The notes under the pieces were generated by a model. The model saw nothing but the letters and a program-made list of their open reading frames with translations. It made no database searches and was not told the DNA's origin. Below are positions 60,448-64,000 of a DNA stretch of 64,000 nt, one piece after another. The first letter of the stretch is position 1. Every line of letters begins with the position of its first letter. Source of the DNA: Campylobacterales bacterium (GTDB lineage: Bacteria > Campylobacterota > Campylobacteria > Campylobacterales > Sulfurimonadaceae); NCBI GenBank assembly GCA_026390115.1, contig JAPLGO010000012.1, forward strand, positions 124,001-188,000, in the 5' to 3' direction. The position numbers and the translations under genes are program-made.

Positions 60448-60801
60448 TTAAAATGTGATGATTTGTTTACTATTTATAATCCAGCTTGAAAGTACTTCCA
60501 TAGTAGAAGATACTTTTTCATCAAAATAGGGTTCATGTTTGAATATACCGCATCGCGCATTGCAAGTTCCACATGCCTGTAATTTTATACCGCTTGCATA
60601 CATTTTTTTGAGCATTTCAACTAAATCATTATCGTAATAATCAGGTTTAGCAGTTTTATCACGCGCAAGGTCAACGGCATCATTCATCAAAAAAATGTTC
60701 ACTTCCTCCCCATTTTTGTGTAGTGTTTTTGCCAATCGTAGGGCATTCCATGTTACATCCGTCCCGTCATAAGGCTGATGATTGAGTATTATTGTTATCA
60801 T
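60448..60801 (-). CDS. DsrE-family sulfur-relay protein
   Basis: 117 residues; TIILNHQPYDGTDVTWNALRLA, VNIFLMNDAVDLAR and the Cys cluster LQACGTCNARCGIF are DsrE/DsrF-like. Likely carries sulfane sulfur. Overlaps the rhodanese gene by 4 nt. Confidence 0.85.
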   Translation of the reverse strand: MITIILNHQPYDGTDVTWNALRLAKTLHKNGEEVNIFLMNDAVDLARDKTAKPDYYDNDLVEMLKKMYASGIKLQACGTCNARCGIFKHEPYFDEKVSSTMEVLSSWIINSKQIITF

Positions 60802-61268
60802 TTTTCTTCCTCCGTTAGTTTTGTTACTCCAAGACCCGTTTCAATTGGATAGCCCAATGTTGCCCATCCTTTGAGTCCGCCTTTGAGGTTCGTAGCATTT
60901 TTATAGCCAAGATGTCTGAGTGTTTGAGCAGCCAAGACACCGCGACTGCCGCCACGACAATAAGTTACGATGAGAGCATCTTTGTCTTTAATTTTATTCA
61001 TAACTTCAAACTCTAAATTGCCGCGAGTGATAGCAAAAAACTTATCTGTATAAATCTGCCCCTCCGCTCTTTGCTCTGATTCTCTCACATCCAAAACTAT
61101 TACAGCTTCTTCTTTGTCTATCATCTGTTTAAGTTTTTGAGGCTCCATCTCACCCACTTCTTTTACGGCTTCCACCAATAACTTGTCCATTTCTACAGAC
61201 CCTGCAAAAAGAGCCGTTGTTGAAGATAGTGTTGTTACCAACAGTATGTTTATAAATTTTTTTTTCAT
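60798..61268 (-). CDS. Periplasmic rhodanese-domain protein
   Basis: 156 residues with signal peptide (1-22). Single rhodanese domain: VIVLDVRESEQRAEGQI and the active-site loop YCRGGSRG. Sulfurtransferase acting outside the cytoplasm, coupled to the DsrE-like gene and divergent from an ArsR regulator. Confidence 0.9.
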   Translation of the reverse strand: MKKKFINILLVTTLSSTTALFAGSVEMDKLLVEAVKEVGEMEPQKLKQMIDKEEAVIVLDVRESEQRAEGQIYTDKFFAITRGNLEFEVMNKIKDKDALIVTYCRGGSRGVLAAQTLRHLGYKNATNLKGGLKGWATLGYPIETGLGVTKLTEEEK

Positions 61269-61288
61269 CTTCTCTCCTAGTTTTATAG

Positions 61289-61310
61289 TAAATGCCTAAT
61301 TAGGCATTTA
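61289..61310. promoter_or_regulatory. 22-bp perfect palindrome, ArsR operator
   Basis: Arm TAAATGCCTAA followed by its exact complement, in the 96-bp gap between divergent rhodanese and arsR genes. Length and place fit an operator controlling both. Confidence 0.72.
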
Positions 61311-61364
61311 ACTAAATAGATTTAAGTATGGTATAATTTTTCAATAACAATGTCAAGGACTACA

Positions 61365-61739
61365 ATGCTGGATATGAAGCAAAAAATAAAAATTTTCAAA
61401 GCACTTGGGAATGAGACTCGTTTTTTAATTTTCAAAAATGTATTTACAGGTGGATATACATGTTCTTTAGATAAAAAAGATAAGAATGTAAAAGTAAGCC
61501 CACTTGCAACTTGTGTAAGTACAATTGCAGAGCATTTTGATTTTGCTCTTCCTACTATTTCGAAGCATCTTAAAGAACTCAGAGAAGCGGATATTATTAC
61601 AATGGAGAAAAAAGGGAATAAAATATATATTGAGCCAAATATAGAAACTATCCGTGAACTTGGCGGATGTTTTACTACACTTGTAGAAAACTTTGAAACC
61701 AATAGAGAACTTTTTTTTGGAGATGTTGCCGTAAGTTGA
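61365..61739 (+). CDS. ArsR-family regulator, possible persulfide sensor
   Basis: 124 residues from the ATG at 61365 (AAGGA 5 nt upstream). Winged helix with FKALGNETRFLIF and HFDFALPTISKHLKELREADII. Three Cys (YTCS, LATCVS, GGCFTT). Because it controls a rhodanese-DsrE pair, a BigR/SqrR-like thiol sensor is likely by context; metal sensing is the alternative. Confidence 0.85.
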   Translation: MLDMKQKIKIFKALGNETRFLIFKNVFTGGYTCSLDKKDKNVKVSPLATCVSTIAEHFDFALPTISKHLKELREADIITMEKKGNKIYIEPNIETIRELGGCFTTLVENFETNRELFFGDVAVS

Positions 61740-61798
61740 AAATAGTAAAATAAATGATATTATCTCTCATTGTAAATTATTTATTTTTGGAATAAAAA

Positions 61799-62932
61799 TT
61801 GAAAAATGATAAAAAAAATGATGTAGAAACAAGACTATCTGCGCAGGCTGAAGAGTTTTTAAAACAGTCACAAATTGTAAAAGCCGAGTTAGAAGATTTG
61901 GTAAACGCATTTGAAAAAAATGTTATATTCTCAAAAACAGATTTAAATGGAAAAATAACACATGTGAGTAAAGCTTTTTGTGATATAAGCGGATATGAAG
62001 CTATTGAACTTGTTGGTAAACCACATAGCATTGTAAGACATCCGGATATGTCTAAAGAAGTTTTTAAAGGGTTGTGGGAGAGCTTGCACAAAACGCTCCA
62101 CTGGTCTGGAGAAGTTAAAAACAGACGAAAAGATGGCAGCTTTTATTGGGTACTTAGTAAAATTGAGCCAGATTATAATGCTCGTGGTGAGCATATTGGA
62201 TATTACTCGGTTCGTGAAAATATTACCTCTAAAAAAGAGGTTGAAGAGCTAAGTAAAGAGCTTGAAAACTGGAATGCACATCTTGAAGAAATGATGACTG
62301 AGAGAATAAAAGATATTATTCTTTTAAACAAAGATATAAAAGAGACTCAAAAAGAGGTTATATTCACCATGGGTGCTATTGCAGAGAGCAGAAGCAAAGA
62401 AACCGGAAATCATGTAAAAAGAGTTGCAGAATATACAAAAATTTTAGCTATTCATTGTGGGCTGCCTGAAGAGGAAGCAGAGATGCTAAAGCTGGCGAGC
62501 CCGATGCATGACATAGGCAAAGTGGCAATTCCTGATGCAGTATTAAATAAGCCTGCTGCGTTTAACGAAGATGAGCGAAAAATCATGAATTCGCATCCGC
62601 AATTAGGTTATGAGATGTTAAAACATTCTGAGAGAGAGCTTTTAAAAATGGCGGCAATAGTTGCCCATGAACACCATGAAAAGTGGGATGGTTCAGGCTA
62701 TCCAAATGCTCTCAAAGGTGAAAATATTCATATTTATGGAAGAATCACTGCCCTTGCGGATGTATTTGATGCACTCGCCAGTGACAGGGTTTACAAAAAA
62801 GCTTGGGATTTAGAGCATATTATGGCTCTTTTTAAAGAGGAGAGAGGCAAGCACTTTGACCCTCGACTGGTCGATATATTTTTTGAAAGAGTGGATGAGT
62901 TTTTAGTAGTAAGAGATATGTTTGTGGATTAA
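61799..62932 (+). CDS. PAS-HD-GYP cyclic-di-GMP phosphodiesterase
   Basis: 377 residues, TTG start with GGAA upstream. PAS domain of the Aer-like type (about 40-145; SKTDLNGKITHVSKAFCDISGY, VRHPDMSKEVFKGLW), a coiled-coil linker, and a full HD-GYP domain (about 180-375) with HDIGKVAIPD and HHEKWDGSGYP. Cytoplasmic, no membrane segment. Expected to hydrolyse c-di-GMP in response to redox or ligand. Confidence 0.92.
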   Translation: MKNDKKNDVETRLSAQAEEFLKQSQIVKAELEDLVNAFEKNVIFSKTDLNGKITHVSKAFCDISGYEAIELVGKPHSIVRHPDMSKEVFKGLWESLHKTLHWSGEVKNRRKDGSFYWVLSKIEPDYNARGEHIGYYSVRENITSKKEVEELSKELENWNAHLEEMMTERIKDIILLNKDIKETQKEVIFTMGAIAESRSKETGNHVKRVAEYTKILAIHCGLPEEEAEMLKLASPMHDIGKVAIPDAVLNKPAAFNEDERKIMNSHPQLGYEMLKHSERELLKMAAIVAHEHHEKWDGSGYPNALKGENIHIYGRITALADVFDALASDRVYKKAWDLEHIMALFKEERGKHFDPRLVDIFFERVDEFLVVRDMFVD

Positions 62933-63020
62933 GATGATATTTTTTTAAGTAAAATTACCCTAATGGTTTATATGCCCTCTAATTTACAAAAAAAATTAGA
63001 ACAATTAAAAGGATTTTTAT

Positions 63021-63482
63021 ATGCTTGACGAAATAATAATTAAATTAAGAAACTCCTATACAGACGAGGATTATTTAACAGTAATTGAAAATTTGTATGA
63101 AGATATTTATGATGAAGTAACAGAAAATGATATGTATGTGTTAATTTTTGAAGAGAACAGTTCTTTTGAAGTAAAAGAGTTAATTGCGCAGTATCTCAAC
63201 CACGATAATTTTCGAGAGATTGAAAAAGAGACAAAAGAGAAGATTAATAAGAAAATTATGGATGCTTTAGAACTTTTGCAGATGTATAAAACGCCTGAAT
63301 ATCAATGCTTAGTGGATAATGGATTTTGTAATCCACTGAATGAGCGTCTGCCTTATGAGGGGCACATGGACAAACAATGGCATGTTGAGCATAAACAGCG
63401 GTTTGTAGATAAAGCACAAGGACTTGGCATGGAAGAGCATTTAGCAAAAAAAATAATTATAGGATTAGAAAGTATTATCTAG
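63021..63482 (+). CDS. Hypothetical acidic protein
   Basis: 153 residues, acidic and helical; no family recognised. AAAAGG precedes the ATG; an AT hairpin (TCTAATTT/AAATTAGA) is in its leader. Follows the HD-GYP gene, so a signalling role is possible only from context. Confidence 0.65.
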   Translation: MLDEIIIKLRNSYTDEDYLTVIENLYEDIYDEVTENDMYVLIFEENSSFEVKELIAQYLNHDNFREIEKETKEKINKKIMDALELLQMYKTPEYQCLVDNGFCNPLNERLPYEGHMDKQWHVEHKQRFVDKAQGLGMEEHLAKKIIIGLESII

Positions 63483-63509
63483 TCCACCATTAATCATATG
63501 GAGCAGAAT

Positions 63510-64000
63510 ATGTATAACTTTAAAGAAATAATAAAAATCACTTCTCAAATAGAGAGTGATAAAACGGCTATTTGCAGAGAGTGGGTAAATGCCCAAACAG
63601 CATCGGAGGTTTTTAAAAGAACCGGATTAGATAAGAAAAAATTTGAAACGCTCTTTGCTCCACGCATTATAAACTATTTTTTGGATGTTGCCAACGATAA
63701 AGAGGAGATTGGCAATTGTCCTGTAATCGGCGTAATGTTGGCAGTTTTTCATAAATTAAATTTGCAAATTGATGATGTTTTTTTGATATGTGTTGCTCTG
63801 AAAAATATTTTAAATAAAAGAGCCGTAACTTCATCAAACGAAATACTCTTTGATGAAATAAACTATATTTTCGACAATAATTTAAAAGGCGTAATTCAAG
63901 AGTATATTCAGATTCATTATCCTACATTACGACCTAGAGCGAAAGTACATACAATTAAACATGAAGATTTTTATACAAATAAGATAAGCGCTGAAAGCTT
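63510..64000 (+). CDS. N-terminal part of a probable signalling protein (runs off right edge)
   Basis: About 163 residues visible from the ATG at 63510 (GGAG 6 nt upstream). All-helical start, MYNFKEIIKITSQIESDKTA, with no membrane helix, resembling RsbRD/globin-like sensory N-domains ahead of a GGDEF or kinase output. The output domain is outside the window. Confidence 0.5.
   Translation, partial: MYNFKEIIKITSQIESDKTAICREWVNAQTASEVFKRTGLDKKKFETLFAPRIINYFLDVANDKEEIGNCPVIGVMLAVFHKLNLQIDDVFLICVALKNILNKRAVTSSNEILFDEINYIFDNNLKGVIQEYIQIHYPTLRPRAKVHTIKHEDFYTNKISAES

Overview
The window is an AT-rich chromosomal segment from a denitrifying, sulfur-metabolising Campylobacterota, most like Sulfurimonas. 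The call rests on a cytochrome cd1 nitrite reductase plus cNOR cluster, an rsmH-ftsL pair, a DsbD / DsrE / rhodanese / ArsR sulfur module, and many PAS, HD-GYP and small signalling proteins. Genus assignment is inference from gene content and style, not from a marker gene.

Layout. (1) 1-3600: a minus-strand denitrification operon, small membrane gene, norC, norB, a 50-codon membrane gene, nirS (runs off the left edge), behind an FNR/NnrR-type box. (2) 3755-5028: rsmH and an FtsL-like gene on plus. (3) 5156-53095: an intact-looking temperate tailed phage of about 47.9 kb, inserted in the anticodon loop of a tRNA(CAU) gene. The host tRNA is split into a 5' half (5125-5166) and a 3' half (53085-53130); joined, they give a perfect 77-nt cloverleaf. 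The prophage carries its own complete tRNA(CAU) at 5221-5297, 55 bp behind the broken host half. (4) 53131-64000: a fossil integrase end, then host genes: cytochrome b5-like protein, Old Yellow Enzyme, cupin, SlyD, YchJ-like protein, AEC permease, nitroreductase, DsbD, DsrE, rhodanese, ArsR, PAS-HD-GYP, and two signalling or unknown genes.

The phage looks podovirus-like (P22-type portal, N4-gp56-type capsid, no tape measure). The minus strand from 38779 to 5299 holds replication control, DnaB-like helicase, SSB, TerL, tail fibres, a lysis cassette (holin, endolysin, overlapping spanins, a phospholipase A2-like protein), scaffold, capsid, portal, ejection-type proteins, and one 4118-residue polyvalent protein with methyltransferase, SNF2 helicase, zincin and LPD38-like membrane regions. 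A divergent CI/LexA-type repressor is at 38896. The plus strand from 41550 to 51883 holds a second tyrosine recombinase, ParA/ParB, many tiny translationally coupled genes, a DnaG-type primase and a small cytosine methyltransferase. The integrase lies at the right end.

The most interesting features are: the destroyed host tRNA replaced by a phage tRNA; a conserved 22-bp box at the head of exactly four phage transcription units (three late operons and parAB), three of them followed by inverted repeats over the ribosome binding site or start codon; two long poly-G tracts, one in the methyltransferase; an 11-mer GGCATGTGGAA repeated ten or more times in host and phage DNA; a repeat-rich 1.1-kb non-coding region that looks like an origin or centromere; and direct repeats bracketing the immunity gene.
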